Origin: Akkermansia sp.
Lineage (GTDB): Bacteria; Verrucomicrobiota; Verrucomicrobiia; Verrucomicrobiales; Akkermansiaceae
DNA length: 64,000 bases
Reading direction: 5' to 3'
NCBI GenBank assembly: GCA_017409465.1
Contig: JAFQSQ010000046.1
Coordinates: 1 to 64,000 of the forward strand
The notes below the pieces were generated by a model that saw only the letters and a program-made list of their open reading frames with translations, was not told the DNA's origin and did no database searches. Numbering within the stretch: position 1 is the first letter of the stretch; each line of letters starts with the position of its first letter. This document shows, piece by piece, positions 1 to 7,103 of the stretch. A program made the position numbers and the translations under genes.

Positions 1-81
1 GAAGGTTATCTGTCGCTGCTGCCAGGTATACTCAATCTCTCTGACTCAGAGAAGATGGGAGGCAAGAAAGTCACCCTGTGA
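1..81 (+). CDS. 3' end of an unidentified protein (partial)
   Basis: The first frame is open from the window edge to a TGA at 79-81 and would encode the last 26 residues of a protein, ending GGKKVTL. The piece is too short to assign. No start or ribosome binding site is visible, so it may be either a real C-terminus or chance. No terminator follows; a repeat-rich stretch begins about 60 bases downstream. Confidence 0.3.
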   Translation, partial: EGYLSLLPGILNLSDSEKMGGKKVTL

Positions 82-139
82 GCATGGGGCTCTCGCATGT
101 AAGCCCCTCACTGTCTACAAGCCTTTTGGTTGAGTGCTT

Positions 140-408
140 ACAGAAGAGCGAAATCCATTCCTGCCGGAATGGGCGAAATTGCTCTGCAAGCGGCGCAGCG
201 AAATCGCCACTGACGTGTCGGCGAAATCCACGGCGCAGGTGCGCCGTGGGTGAATATAGGGCCTCATCCTGCGGATGAGATTTCGCCCGGTCGCGGGACC
301 GGATTTCGTCCGAGCGCAGCGAGGATTTCACCTGCGCCGCCAGGTGCAGATTTCGCTGAGGAGCACAGAGAAAGGCGAAATCCATGGCGCAGGTGCGCCG
401 TGGGTGAA
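140..408. repeat. Cluster of CGAAATC-bearing interspersed repeats with palindromes
   Basis: This gene-free stretch (82-410) is built from short modules containing GCGAAATC or its complement GATTTCGC, about nine in 270 bases. Two near-identical 34-bp modules lie at 220-253 and 374-407. Each contains an inverted repeat; in the first the arms CCACGGCGCA and TGCGCCGTGG (228-249) are perfect with a 2-base loop, and in the second one arm has a C-to-T change. A short ORF crosses the stretch but shows no coding logic. It resembles REP/BIME-like intergenic repeats. Confidence 0.7.
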
Positions 409-410
409 GC

Positions 411-444
411 AAAAAAATCAGGTTTCCCACATGGGGGAAACCTG
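411..444 (-). terminator. Rho-independent terminator of the outer-membrane barrel gene
   Basis: A perfect 10-bp stem (419-428 with 435-444, loop 429-434) is followed on the minus strand by seven T (complement of 411-417). It sits 35 bases after the stop codon of the minus-strand gene. Confidence 0.85.
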
Positions 445-478
445 ATGAAAAAAAAGTCAGAGAACGAAGAGGTCGGAA

Positions 479-1069
479 TCAGAACTGGCAGCCCACGCCC
501 AGGGAGATGATGTGCTGGCCGAAGGTGCTTTCACCCTCCTCGTGGATGTAGGAGCGACCGAACTCATAGCCGGCGCGGACATAGGTGCTCTCGCTGCACT
601 GAATCTTGATGCCGCCGCCTACGCGGAAGGTGAAGCCATTGAAGCCGTTGCTGTCCACCTTGTCGATTTCGAACTCACCAAAGGTGTAACCGGCCTTGCC
701 TCCTACCGTCAGGAAGACGTCATCAATCAGTTCGATGTTCAGATCGTAACCACCCATGACCGGAACCTGCCAGACCTCGACATCGTAGGCAGAGATGGTC
801 TCATCGCCCATTTCATAGCCTACGCTGATGTTGAACTGATGGCGGAAAGTGCCCTCGGCATCGTTGTACAGGTTGAAGCTGCCGCGCACACCATAGGTGT
901 CGACCATATCGTCATCGCCGATAGAGTAGAGAGCATCAATGGCATACACCGGCTGCATGTCGTAGGAGGTCAGAGCGCCGGACTGGGGAGTGGGCAGGTA
1001 ATACGGAGCCGCAGATGCCGTGCCGGCAAGAACAGCCAGAATGCTTGCAAGTGAAAGAAGTTTTTTCAT
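479..1069 (-). CDS. Outer-membrane beta-barrel protein (porin/OmpA-barrel like)
   Basis: This encodes a 196-residue protein with a clear signal peptide (MKKLLSLASILAVL, cleavage near ASA|AP). The mature part is made of alternating hydrophobic/polar strands with Gly and aromatic girdles, and it ends in Phe after a GVGCQF strand, the usual terminal signature for BAM-dependent outer-membrane barrels. The length suits an eight-stranded barrel. I use the ATG at 1069, preceded by a GAAGAAG purine tract, rather than the GTG two codons upstream. It is monocistronic, with its own terminator. The ligand or role cannot be read from the sequence; an OmpW/OmpX-like or attachment role is possible. Confidence 0.8.
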   Translation of the reverse strand: MKKLLSLASILAVLAGTASAAPYYLPTPQSGALTSYDMQPVYAIDALYSIGDDDMVDTYGVRGSFNLYNDAEGTFRHQFNISVGYEMGDETISAYDVEVWQVPVMGGYDLNIELIDDVFLTVGGKAGYTFGEFEIDKVDSNGFNGFTFRVGGGIKIQCSESTYVRAGYEFGRSYIHEEGESTFGQHIISLGVGCQF

Positions 1070-1150
1070 AGACACTTCTTCTTTACCACATTATCCGCCC
1101 GCTTTCAAGTATATTGTTTCCAAAAGTTGGGAAGCAGATAAACTTTTTCG

Positions 1151-1176
1151 GCTTCAACGGAACACTGAGCCCGGTT
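1151..1176. repeat. Left copy of a 26-bp direct repeat flanking the Fic gene
   Basis: The 26 bases starting GCTTCAACGGAACACTG are identical to 2667-2692, which cover the last codons of the hexapeptide acyltransferase gene. The identity stops sharply on both sides. The rest of 1070-1418 holds no gene, only this repeat and the upstream region of the Fic gene. Confidence 0.85.
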
Positions 1177-1333
1177 TTCGTGAGCGTTATATTGCAGGGC
1201 ATGGTAAGCGTCTGCAGCAGGTTACTGCCGGGCAGATGACCGTAGACGAACTGCTTTTCAGACCCACTGTACCGGAAGCCGACGCTATCGCGAAACAAAA
1301 ATAAGGCTGTTTATTATTTTTATTCACACATCC

Positions 1334-1412
1334 AAACGAAAATAAGACTTGTACTAATTTTCGTTTTAAAGCTCTAATAAAAATTGACAGAACGCTTTTT
1401 TTCATTTAAGCT
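1334..1412 (+). promoter_or_regulatory. Fic upstream region: inverted repeat and possible promoter
   Basis: A perfect 10-bp inverted repeat AAACGAAAAT/ATTTTCGTTT (1334-1343 and 1357-1366, 13-base spacer) lies in an A+T-rich stretch just upstream of the gene, a plausible operator for the helix-turn-helix of the Fic protein itself. A TTGACA box is at 1384-1389 with only a poor -10 (TAAGCT, 1407-1412), so the promoter call is weak. Confidence 0.45.
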
Positions 1413-1418
1413 GACAGC

Positions 1419-2594
1419 GTGAAACGAGAAAACACAGGCAAGTATGTAGTCATAAGCACTATCGGGGAGAAAGTAAACGCATATATTCCGGCACCATTGC
1501 CTCCCCATCCTTTGCCTGAACTGAGTGCCGCGGGCAACAAGCTTCTGATGAGCAGCGTTCGGGCATTGGGTGCATTAGACGCTCTTGGTGAACATCTGCC
1601 GGATGTCGCGCCGTTCATCGACGCCTACATTCGCAAAGAAGCCGTGTATTCATCCATGATTGAGGGAACTCAATCATCACTGAGTGATTTGCTTTTGTAT
1701 GAACAAGGAGGCTATGAACGGAACAATACAGATGATGTTGAAGAGGTAAGTCATTATGTATCTGCTATGCAATTAGGTATGGCTCGCATGCAGGAGGGAT
1801 ACCCTATCTCCTTGCGATTGATAAAGGAATTGCATGCTGAATTATTGCGGAGAGGTCGTGGGGCCACTAAAATGCCCGGTGAATTCCGACAGAGCCAGAA
1901 CTGGATTGGGGGGACACGCCCCGGAAACGCAGTCTATGTTCCCCCGCCTCCTCAAGACCTCATGGATTGCCTGGGAGCATTGGAATTATTCATCAACCGA
2001 GATGATGCACTCTCCCCCTTAGTGAAAGCCGCGCTGGTCCATGTGCAGTTCGAGAGCATTCATCCATTCCTTGATGGCAATGGTCGTGTAGGTCGTCTGC
2101 TTATCCAGATGATGCTTTGTAACAGCGGACTTCTTAAAAAGCCTCTGCTGTATCTTAGCCTGTACTTCAAGCAACATCGACAGGAATATTACAGGCTGTT
2201 GAATGGTATCAGGCAGGATGGAAATTGGGAGGCCTGGATTGAGTTTTTCTTAGATGCGGTGCAGTATACTGCAAGCGATGCTGTCAGTGTACTTACTGAA
2301 TTACAGCGCAGCGTAGGCCATGATAAAGCAATCATTGCCACATTTGGACGCATTCGTAAAAATGCTGAGAAAGTACTCAGCACGATGCAGCGACACATTG
2401 TTACTCGGCCTCTTATTCTTGCCAGGCAAATAGGCATAGCTCCATCTACCATTTACAGGGTTTTGGATAAATTGGAGGAACATGGCATTGTCCTGCAAAA
2501 CACGCAGGGGGAACGAAACAGGCTCTATACCTATTCGGCGTATCAGAGTATGCTTGGTGAATCGTCTCACCTGCATCTGACACAACGAAATTAA
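1419..2594 (+). CDS. Fic family protein (AMP/NMP transferase) with C-terminal winged helix
   Basis: This 391-residue protein has the usual three-part layout of stand-alone Fic proteins: an N-terminal Fic_N-type helical region, the Fic core and a C-terminal winged helix (about residues 320-385). The full catalytic motif HPFLDGNGRVGR is at 215-226. The N-terminal inhibitory motif (S/T)xxxEG reads SSMIEG at 78-83, so this is a self-inhibited class II Fic enzyme. Fic enzymes transfer AMP from ATP to protein hydroxyls; the target is not evident and no separate antitoxin gene is adjacent. The start is a GTG. The gene and its A+T-rich leader lie between two copies of a 26-bp repeat, which suggests acquisition as a unit. 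Confidence 0.92.
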   Translation: MKRENTGKYVVISTIGEKVNAYIPAPLPPHPLPELSAAGNKLLMSSVRALGALDALGEHLPDVAPFIDAYIRKEAVYSSMIEGTQSSLSDLLLYEQGGYERNNTDDVEEVSHYVSAMQLGMARMQEGYPISLRLIKELHAELLRRGRGATKMPGEFRQSQNWIGGTRPGNAVYVPPPPQDLMDCLGALELFINRDDALSPLVKAALVHVQFESIHPFLDGNGRVGRLLIQMMLCNSGLLKKPLLYLSLYFKQHRQEYYRLLNGIRQDGNWEAWIEFFLDAVQYTASDAVSVLTELQRSVGHDKAIIATFGRIRKNAEKVLSTMQRHIVTRPLILARQIGIAPSTIYRVLDKLEEHGIVLQNTQGERNRLYTYSAYQSMLGESSHLHLTQRN

Positions 2595-2607
2595 GGATTT
2601 CGTTTTT
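2582..2607 (+). terminator. Weak terminator overlapping the Fic stop codon
   Basis: The inverted repeat AACGAAAT/ATTTCGTT (2584-2591 and 2597-2604) continues into a run of five T. It overlaps the TAA stop codon. The arm sequence echoes the inverted repeat upstream of the gene, so it may also be a second protein-binding site. Confidence 0.5.
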
Positions 2608-2666
2608 ATGCCCACGCGCAATTTTTTTTTGCTGTCTGAGAGCAGCTGTCGAAGGGGTGAAAGAGA

Positions 2667-2692
2667 GCTTCAACGGAACACTGAGCCCGGTT
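2667..2692. repeat. Right copy of the 26-bp direct repeat flanking the Fic gene
   Basis: It is identical over 26 bases to 1151-1176. This copy is part of a gene: on the minus strand it encodes the final residues EPGSVFR and stop codon of the hexapeptide acyltransferase. The other copy is a detached duplicate, so this end is probably the ancestral site. Confidence 0.85.
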
Positions 2693-3215
2693 CGGTGTGG
2701 GTGCCGGGTGGGATGACGCGGCCGGGGAGGATGACGCTCTTGCAGCCGATGCGGGCGTGGTCGCCGACGGAGCAGCCGAGTTTGTTGCGCCCGGTGGGGG
2801 TGAGGGAGCCCTGCCAGGGCATGCGGATTTCGCCGGCGTCGTGCCGGAAGTTGCTGAAGATGCAGCCGCCGCCCACGTTGATGTCGTCCCCCAGCACGGA
2901 GTCACCCACATAGCTGAGGTGGGCGATGAAGACATCGTTGCCGATGATACTGCTCTTCACCTCGACGGCGTTGCCGATGATGCAGTTGTCGCCGATGGAG
3001 GTTTCGCCGCGCAGGTAGGCGTTGGGGCCGATGCGGCAGCCCCTGCCGATGCGGACGTGGCCTTCAATCACGGTGCCGGGGCGTATTTCAGAGCCTTCGC
3101 CCAGCTGCAACACCCCCTCCACCACGGCGAGCGGATGCACCTTGCCGCGGATATCCGGCTGCATGGCGCGCAGCTCTTCGGCCACGGCATCCAGCTGCTG
3201 CCAGGGAGGTATCAT
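2670..3215 (-). CDS. Left-handed beta-helix (hexapeptide) acyltransferase, GlmU C-domain like
   Basis: The 181-residue product consists almost wholly of imperfect hexapeptide repeats ([LIV]GxxxX turns from about residue 35 to 165, e.g. IGRGCRIGPNAYLRG). This gives a left-handed beta-helix like the acetyltransferase half of GlmU and related sugar-nucleotide acetyltransferases, with NVGGGCIFSNF resembling the GlmU acceptor/CoA region. No nucleotidyltransferase domain is present. Its start overlaps the stop of the upstream lipoprotein gene by 4 bases, so the two are co-translated. Substrate unknown; an amino-sugar nucleotide is most likely. Confidence 0.85.
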   Translation of the reverse strand: MIPPWQQLDAVAEELRAMQPDIRGKVHPLAVVEGVLQLGEGSEIRPGTVIEGHVRIGRGCRIGPNAYLRGETSIGDNCIIGNAVEVKSSIIGNDVFIAHLSYVGDSVLGDDINVGGGCIFSNFRHDAGEIRMPWQGSLTPTGRNKLGCSVGDHARIGCKSVILPGRVIPPGTHTEPGSVFR

Positions 3216-3670
3216 TGGGCGCTTTCGCGGGGAAGTTTCTGCAGGTAGGGCTGCAGGAGGGTGTAGAGCTCTCTGCGGGTCTCTTCGTCAAGCTCCAGGT
3301 CATCCATGTATACCTGCTCGTTGATGACCCGCCCGCCCAGACACTGCGAATTGTCGCCATAGAGGTAGAATAGCTCGGCCGTCGTGTCATCGCGGTTGCC
3401 CTCGGCCTCATCCCGGTAGTAGTGATCCGGGATGAAACGCAGGGTGCCGCGGGTGAGCAGATTGCGCAGTCGGGGTAAATCAGCATCGCTGACCGGGTGC
3501 GTGTCCTTGGTGTCGGTGACCCACTCCGGCTGATGAGGGGTCACGGCGATGTTCTGCGCACAGATGGTCTCCCGCAGCATCTCAGCACTCACGGCGCCGG
3601 TCTGTCGGCAGGCCGGTATCAGGGTGAGCACCAGTGCAGCGATTGTCGGAACAAGGTGGGCTGATTTCAT
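3212..3670 (-). CDS. Putative secreted protein or lipoprotein of unknown function
   Basis: A 152-residue protein begins MKSAHLVPTIAALVLTLIPAC, a signal peptide with a possible but non-canonical lipobox (LIPAC). The rest is soluble and acidic, with no family I recognise. The ATG at 3670 is chosen because an in-frame GTG at 3703 lies upstream of the predicted transcription start. It is first in a two-gene operon with the hexapeptide acyltransferase, overlapping it by ATGA, so an envelope-modification role is an inference from context only. Confidence 0.7.
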   Translation of the reverse strand: MKSAHLVPTIAALVLTLIPACRQTGAVSAEMLRETICAQNIAVTPHQPEWVTDTKDTHPVSDADLPRLRNLLTRGTLRFIPDHYYRDEAEGNRDDTTAELFYLYGDNSQCLGGRVINEQVYMDDLELDEETRRELYTLLQPYLQKLPRESAQ

Positions 3671-3703
3671 GGCTGATGGATATGTCGTTTCCTCTGAGGT
3701 CAC

Positions 3704-3731
3704 ATTCTACCCCATTTGTCACTGTATGCAA
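3704..3731 (-). promoter_or_regulatory. Promoter of the lipoprotein/hexapeptide transferase operon
   Basis: On the minus strand TTGCAT (3726-3731) is followed by a 16-bp spacer and TAGAAT (3704-3709). The implied start is about 3697, which rules out the upstream GTG start. Confidence 0.65.
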
Positions 3732-3784
3732 GAAAAATCTGTACCGTATTTCCGCGTGTGGCGGGGCAATGCCGCGAATTTGTC

Positions 3785-3813
3785 TTGACCTTTTGGGGGA
3801 AACGTAGTTTGAT
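3785..3813 (+). promoter_or_regulatory. panD promoter
   Basis: TTGACC (3785-3790), 17-bp spacer, TTTGAT (3808-3813). The implied leader is about 17 bases. Confidence 0.6.
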
Positions 3814-3836
3814 ATGCGGCTGTCCGCATTTACGTT

Positions 3837-4175
3837 ATGCTCGTATCACAGCTCAAATCGAAAATTCATCGTGCCATGGTCACCCGAGGTGATGTGGATT
3901 ACGAGGGTAGTATCGAGATCCCCCAGGATCTGGTGGAGGCTGCCGGGCTCTGGCCCGGGGAGAAGGTGTTGGTTGCATCCGTGACGACCGGGAACCGCTT
4001 CGAGACATACGTGCTGGTGGGGCCTGCCGGAACCGGGCAGATTATCATCAACGGCGGGGCTGCCCACCTCATCAAGCAGGGTGAGCGGGTGGTCATCATG
4101 AGTTTTGCCTTGGATGATAAGCCCATCGTTGCCAAACGTGTCATTTGTAATGAACTGAACGAAATTATCGCCTGA
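3837..4175 (+). CDS. panD: Aspartate 1-decarboxylase (pantothenate pathway)
   Basis: The 112-residue protein is a small pyruvoyl-dependent decarboxylase that converts L-aspartate to beta-alanine for pantothenate and coenzyme A. The self-cleavage site Gly24-Ser25 lies in DYEGS, and Ser25 becomes the pyruvoyl group. The family's functional residues Lys9, His11, Arg54, Tyr58 and the INGGAAH segment are present. Length is normal for the family. It has its own promoter and is separate from secG, which has another promoter. No panBC genes are in the window, and no PanZ-like activator is seen. Confidence 0.97.
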   Translation: MLVSQLKSKIHRAMVTRGDVDYEGSIEIPQDLVEAAGLWPGEKVLVASVTTGNRFETYVLVGPAGTGQIIINGGAAHLIKQGERVVIMSFALDDKPIVAKRVICNELNEIIA

Positions 4176-4180
4176 ATCCC

Positions 4181-4209
4181 TTTACAATCGGAACATTTTA
4201 AGCTACAAT
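4181..4209 (+). promoter_or_regulatory. secG promoter, leaderless type
   Basis: TTTACA (4181-4186), 17-bp spacer, TACAAT (4204-4209). Only 7 bases separate the -10 box from the ATG, so transcription should start at or next to the start codon. Confidence 0.75.
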
Positions 4210-4216
4210 TACCGCC

Positions 4217-4624
4217 ATGTTAAACGCCTCCATTTACATCGTCTTCGCCCTTCTTCTCATCGTATGCTCCCTGCTTCTGCTGGTGGTGCTGATGCAGCGA
4301 CCCAAGCAGGAGGGGCTCGGCGCCGCATTCGGTGCTCAGATGACTGACCAGGCATTCGGTGCCCAGACGACGGATGTGCTCAAGAAAGGTACGGTGTTTT
4401 TCGGAACGCTGTTCATGGTGCTCTGTTTCCTGCTGGCGCTGCTGATGAACATACGTTTTCAGGGTGAGAAATCGGAGTTGGGTCGTACGGCTGCTCCTGC
4501 TCCCGTGCAGAACGTAGCGACAGAGACTCCTGCTTCCGCTCCGGCACCCGCCGTGGAGAACCTGGAGAACCTGGTGACTCCCGCTCCCGCTGAGCAGCCT
4601 GCCCCGGCTGAGCAGCAGAATTGA
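4217..4624 (+). CDS. secG: Preprotein translocase subunit SecG
   Basis: The 135-residue protein has the SecG plan: an N-terminal membrane helix (residues 4-27), the signature VVLMQRPKQEGLGAAFG, a second helix (about 57-77), then a long Ala/Pro/Glu-rich tail, probably cytosolic. It stabilises the SecYE channel. The tail of about 50 residues is longer than in E. coli SecG, as is common in Verrucomicrobiota and other phyla. It heads a probable operon with the YhaM-like exonuclease 31 bases downstream. No Shine-Dalgarno is seen, consistent with a leaderless start. Confidence 0.95.
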   Translation: MLNASIYIVFALLLIVCSLLLLVVLMQRPKQEGLGAAFGAQMTDQAFGAQTTDVLKKGTVFFGTLFMVLCFLLALLMNIRFQGEKSELGRTAAPAPVQNVATETPASAPAPAVENLENLVTPAPAEQPAPAEQQN

Positions 4625-4655
4625 GGCTCGATGCCAACTTTCCCGCGCTCCGCAT

Positions 4656-5690
4656 ATGCTTTACGGTAGTATCCAGCAGCTGACCGCGGACTCAAGCTCG
4701 GCTGAAGTGCAGGGCACGGTGATGGTGCAGGTGACGAAGAAGCTCACCAAAACCACCAAGACCGGGAAACCCTATCTGGAAGTGGAACTGGCAGATGCGG
4801 CCGGTTCCTTTTCGCTTAAAATCTGGGACAACGCGCCCTGGCATCCGGCGTTCAATGCGCTGCAGCCCAATGATGCCATTGCTGTGACGGGCAACTGGAG
4901 CGTGAATGAATATGGTTTGAACGGCGCGGCGCTGGATTGCCGCAGCCTTACGCCGGAGGAAGAGGAGCAGATGCTCGCCGGCAGCCCGGAGCTCTGCGCC
5001 CGGCAGAAAAAGGATTGGGAGGGTATCCTGGCCCTCATTGCCTCCATGCGCGACCCGCGCCTGCGCACGCTCTGTGAGACGGTGACAGAGAAATACGGCG
5101 CCCGCTTCCGACGCAGCGGTGCCGCGCGGATGAATCACCATGCCCGCCGCGGCGGTCTGGTGGAGCATGTGGCTTCCGTCATGCGTGTGGCAGAGGCGCT
5201 CTGCACGGCCTATCCCTCGCTCAATCGCGATCTGGTGTTGGCCGGAGCCCTGCTGCACGACTGCGGCAAGATGTGGGAGAATGTGTACGAGGAGCATAGC
5301 CTGGTGATGCCCTATTCGCTGGCCGGGGAACTGCTCGGCCATATTCCGGTGGGAATTGAGCTGGTGAACCGCCTGTGGGGGCTGATGCTCACCCCGGAAC
5401 GGCGCGATGCGTGGAAAACGCTTGTGCCCGCCACCGAGCAGGTGCGGTTGCATCTGCTGCACCTTATCGCCTCCCATCACGGTACACTGGAATACGGCTC
5501 TCCCGTTGTGCCCAAGACGCCGGAGGCGTTGGCGCTGCACCATGCGGATGACATCGATGCCAAGATGGAGATGTTCCGCGCGGTTTACACAGAGTCGCAG
5601 CCGCTATCTGAGCATGTGATACAGCGCAAGTTCCCCCTGCCGTCCAACGCTGTGGTGCCCCTGCCGTCCTTTGAGGGAGGTGAGGCATGA
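4656..5690 (+). CDS. YhaM-like 3'-5' exonuclease (OB fold plus HD domain)
   Basis: The 344-residue protein combines an N-terminal OB nucleic-acid-binding fold (residues about 15-95, with KTGKPYLEVELAD and FSLKIWD) and an HD domain (about 155-300). Metal ligands are visible as H in LVEHV, HD in LLHDCGK and a later ASHHG. This is the layout of YhaM/CBF1-type 3'-5' exonucleases. Family members degrade RNA and single-stranded DNA from the 3' end. It overlaps the downstream exporter gene by 4 bases (ATGA) and follows secG. Exact substrate preference is not predictable. Confidence 0.88.
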   Translation: MLYGSIQQLTADSSSAEVQGTVMVQVTKKLTKTTKTGKPYLEVELADAAGSFSLKIWDNAPWHPAFNALQPNDAIAVTGNWSVNEYGLNGAALDCRSLTPEEEEQMLAGSPELCARQKKDWEGILALIASMRDPRLRTLCETVTEKYGARFRRSGAARMNHHARRGGLVEHVASVMRVAEALCTAYPSLNRDLVLAGALLHDCGKMWENVYEEHSLVMPYSLAGELLGHIPVGIELVNRLWGLMLTPERRDAWKTLVPATEQVRLHLLHLIASHHGTLEYGSPVVPKTPEALALHHADDIDAKMEMFRAVYTESQPLSEHVIQRKFPLPSNAVVPLPSFEGGEA

Positions 5691-6319
5691 CCGAGGCCAT
5701 TCTCAGCCTGATTTCCATTTCTCTGCTGCTGATTATCTCCCAGCTCAGCCCCGGGCCGGATTTGTTTTTCGTGGTGCGCACCTCGCTGGCGCAGGGGTTC
5801 CGCGCGGCCTGTGCCGTGGTGACAGGAATCACCATCGGTATCACTATTCAGCTTTGCATTGTCTGTGCGGCCGGTCGCTGGCTGCTGGAGCAGGAGTGGA
5901 GCCGTTGGCTGCTCTGGGCGGCTGCAGGATGGTTCCTGTACCTCGCCTGGAAAATCATGCCGCGACACTTCCGCGCCGCAGAGGAGATTCAGCAAGCCAC
6001 CGCCGACCGCGAGCCGCTGTTGCACTTGCTCCGGCAGGGATTCCTCTGCAACATCCTCAACCCCAAATGCACCCTTTTCATCTGCGGGCTCTGTCTGGGA
6101 CCTCTACAGGCATTCGGCGATACTTTCAGCTGGTTTGAACCGGCGCTGGTGGTCAGCATGGCTCTGGCCGGGCAGGGCGGCTGGATGCTCTGGAGTGGCC
6201 TGCTGCAGTGGGCTCCCCTGCGCCGACTGTACGCCCGCTATTCCGCCTGGGTGGACCTCGTGTTTGCCCTCCTGCTGGCTCTCATGGCGGCACTCCTGGT
6301 GTGGCAACCGGGATTTTAA
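5687..6319 (+). CDS. LysE/RhtB family amino-acid exporter
   Basis: The 210-residue inner-membrane protein has about six hydrophobic segments and the family signature SPGPDLFFVVRTSLAQGFRA near residue 19. The family exports amino acids such as lysine, homoserine, threonine or leucine; the substrate here is unknown. The start overlaps the exonuclease stop codon and has a good GGGAGGTGAGG ribosome site inside the upstream gene. A GGGGCA/TGCCCC hairpin lies just after the stop (6319-6335) but lacks a T-tract. Confidence 0.93.
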   Translation: MTEAILSLISISLLLIISQLSPGPDLFFVVRTSLAQGFRAACAVVTGITIGITIQLCIVCAAGRWLLEQEWSRWLLWAAAGWFLYLAWKIMPRHFRAAEEIQQATADREPLLHLLRQGFLCNILNPKCTLFICGLCLGPLQAFGDTFSWFEPALVVSMALAGQGGWMLWSGLLQWAPLRRLYARYSAWVDLVFALLLALMAALLVWQPGF

Positions 6320-6353
6320 GGGGCATTTTTTGCCCCCTATGGGCGATTGGTGC

Positions 6354-6382
6354 TTGCATTTTACAGCGGGATGGAGTATGGT
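6354..6382 (+). promoter_or_regulatory. sdhCAB promoter
   Basis: TTGCAT (6354-6359), 17-bp spacer, TATGGT (6377-6382). It lies 27 bases before the sdhC ATG. Confidence 0.6.
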
Positions 6383-6409
6383 TATTCACGCAAAGACGTT
6401 ATTGCACTT

Positions 6410-7081
6410 ATGAACGACATTATCACGACAGCATGTAAGTTTGTCACGTCCTCCATCGGCCGCAAGATTCTTGTGGCGCTGACCGGGGCGTGCCTCCTCC
6501 TGTTCCTCGTGGGACACCTTGCCGGTAACATGACCATCTACGGTGGAAATCCCGGTGCCGGTGAGCCCTCCTGGATTGACGCATACGCTACCGGTCTGCA
6601 CACCATGCCTGCCTGGCTGCTCATGGCTATCCGCCTGGGGCTACTGGCCATTCTGCTGGTTCACGTAGTGCTGACGCTGGTGCTCAAGTATGAGAACGTG
6701 ACCGCCCGCACCCACTACCAGAAGGAGGGTACGCTCAAGGCCACGCTTTCTTCCCGCACGATGGTGCTTACGGGTGTGATGATTTTCTGCTTCCTGGTGT
6801 TCCACCTGTGGCAGCTGACTGTTAACGGCGATCCGCACGATTGCTACAACCACATCATCGCTGCGTTCTCCAACGGCTGGTGCTCCCTGTTCTACATTGT
6901 GGCCATCTGCTGCCTGTTCATGCACGTGCGCCACGGTGTGCAGTCCATCCTGCAGACGCTGGGTCTTGCCACCCGCAAGGTGCGCCCGCTCTACAATCTG
7001 GTTGCCGTTCTCTTCGCCATTGTGGTTTGCGGCGGTTTCATCTCCATCCCGCTGGCTGTGCTCACGGGTATTCTCAAGTAA
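6410..7081 (+). CDS. sdhC: Succinate dehydrogenase/fumarate reductase cytochrome b subunit
   Basis: The 223-residue membrane anchor has five transmembrane segments and several His in or near helices (GHLAGN, LLVHVVL, VFHLWQL, FMHVRHGVQ), as in the di-heme b558-type SdhC of Bacteroidetes and Bacillus. It anchors SdhAB and exchanges electrons with the quinone pool, probably menaquinone. I take ATG 6410 because upstream in-frame codons cover the promoter; the 16 bases around it also recur at the sdhA start. No separate SdhD is present, as expected for this class. First gene of sdhCAB. Confidence 0.93.
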   Translation: MNDIITTACKFVTSSIGRKILVALTGACLLLFLVGHLAGNMTIYGGNPGAGEPSWIDAYATGLHTMPAWLLMAIRLGLLAILLVHVVLTLVLKYENVTARTHYQKEGTLKATLSSRTMVLTGVMIFCFLVFHLWQLTVNGDPHDCYNHIIAAFSNGWCSLFYIVAICCLFMHVRHGVQSILQTLGLATRKVRPLYNLVAVLFAIVVCGGFISIPLAVLTGILK

Positions 7082-7103
7082 CTTTCTCATCTGACAGACA
7101 CTT

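Noticed and set aside
1419-2594. Fic gene as part of a two-gene toxin-antitoxin pair
   Set aside because: The inhibitory SSMIEG motif is in the same protein and no small antitoxin ORF lies beside it.
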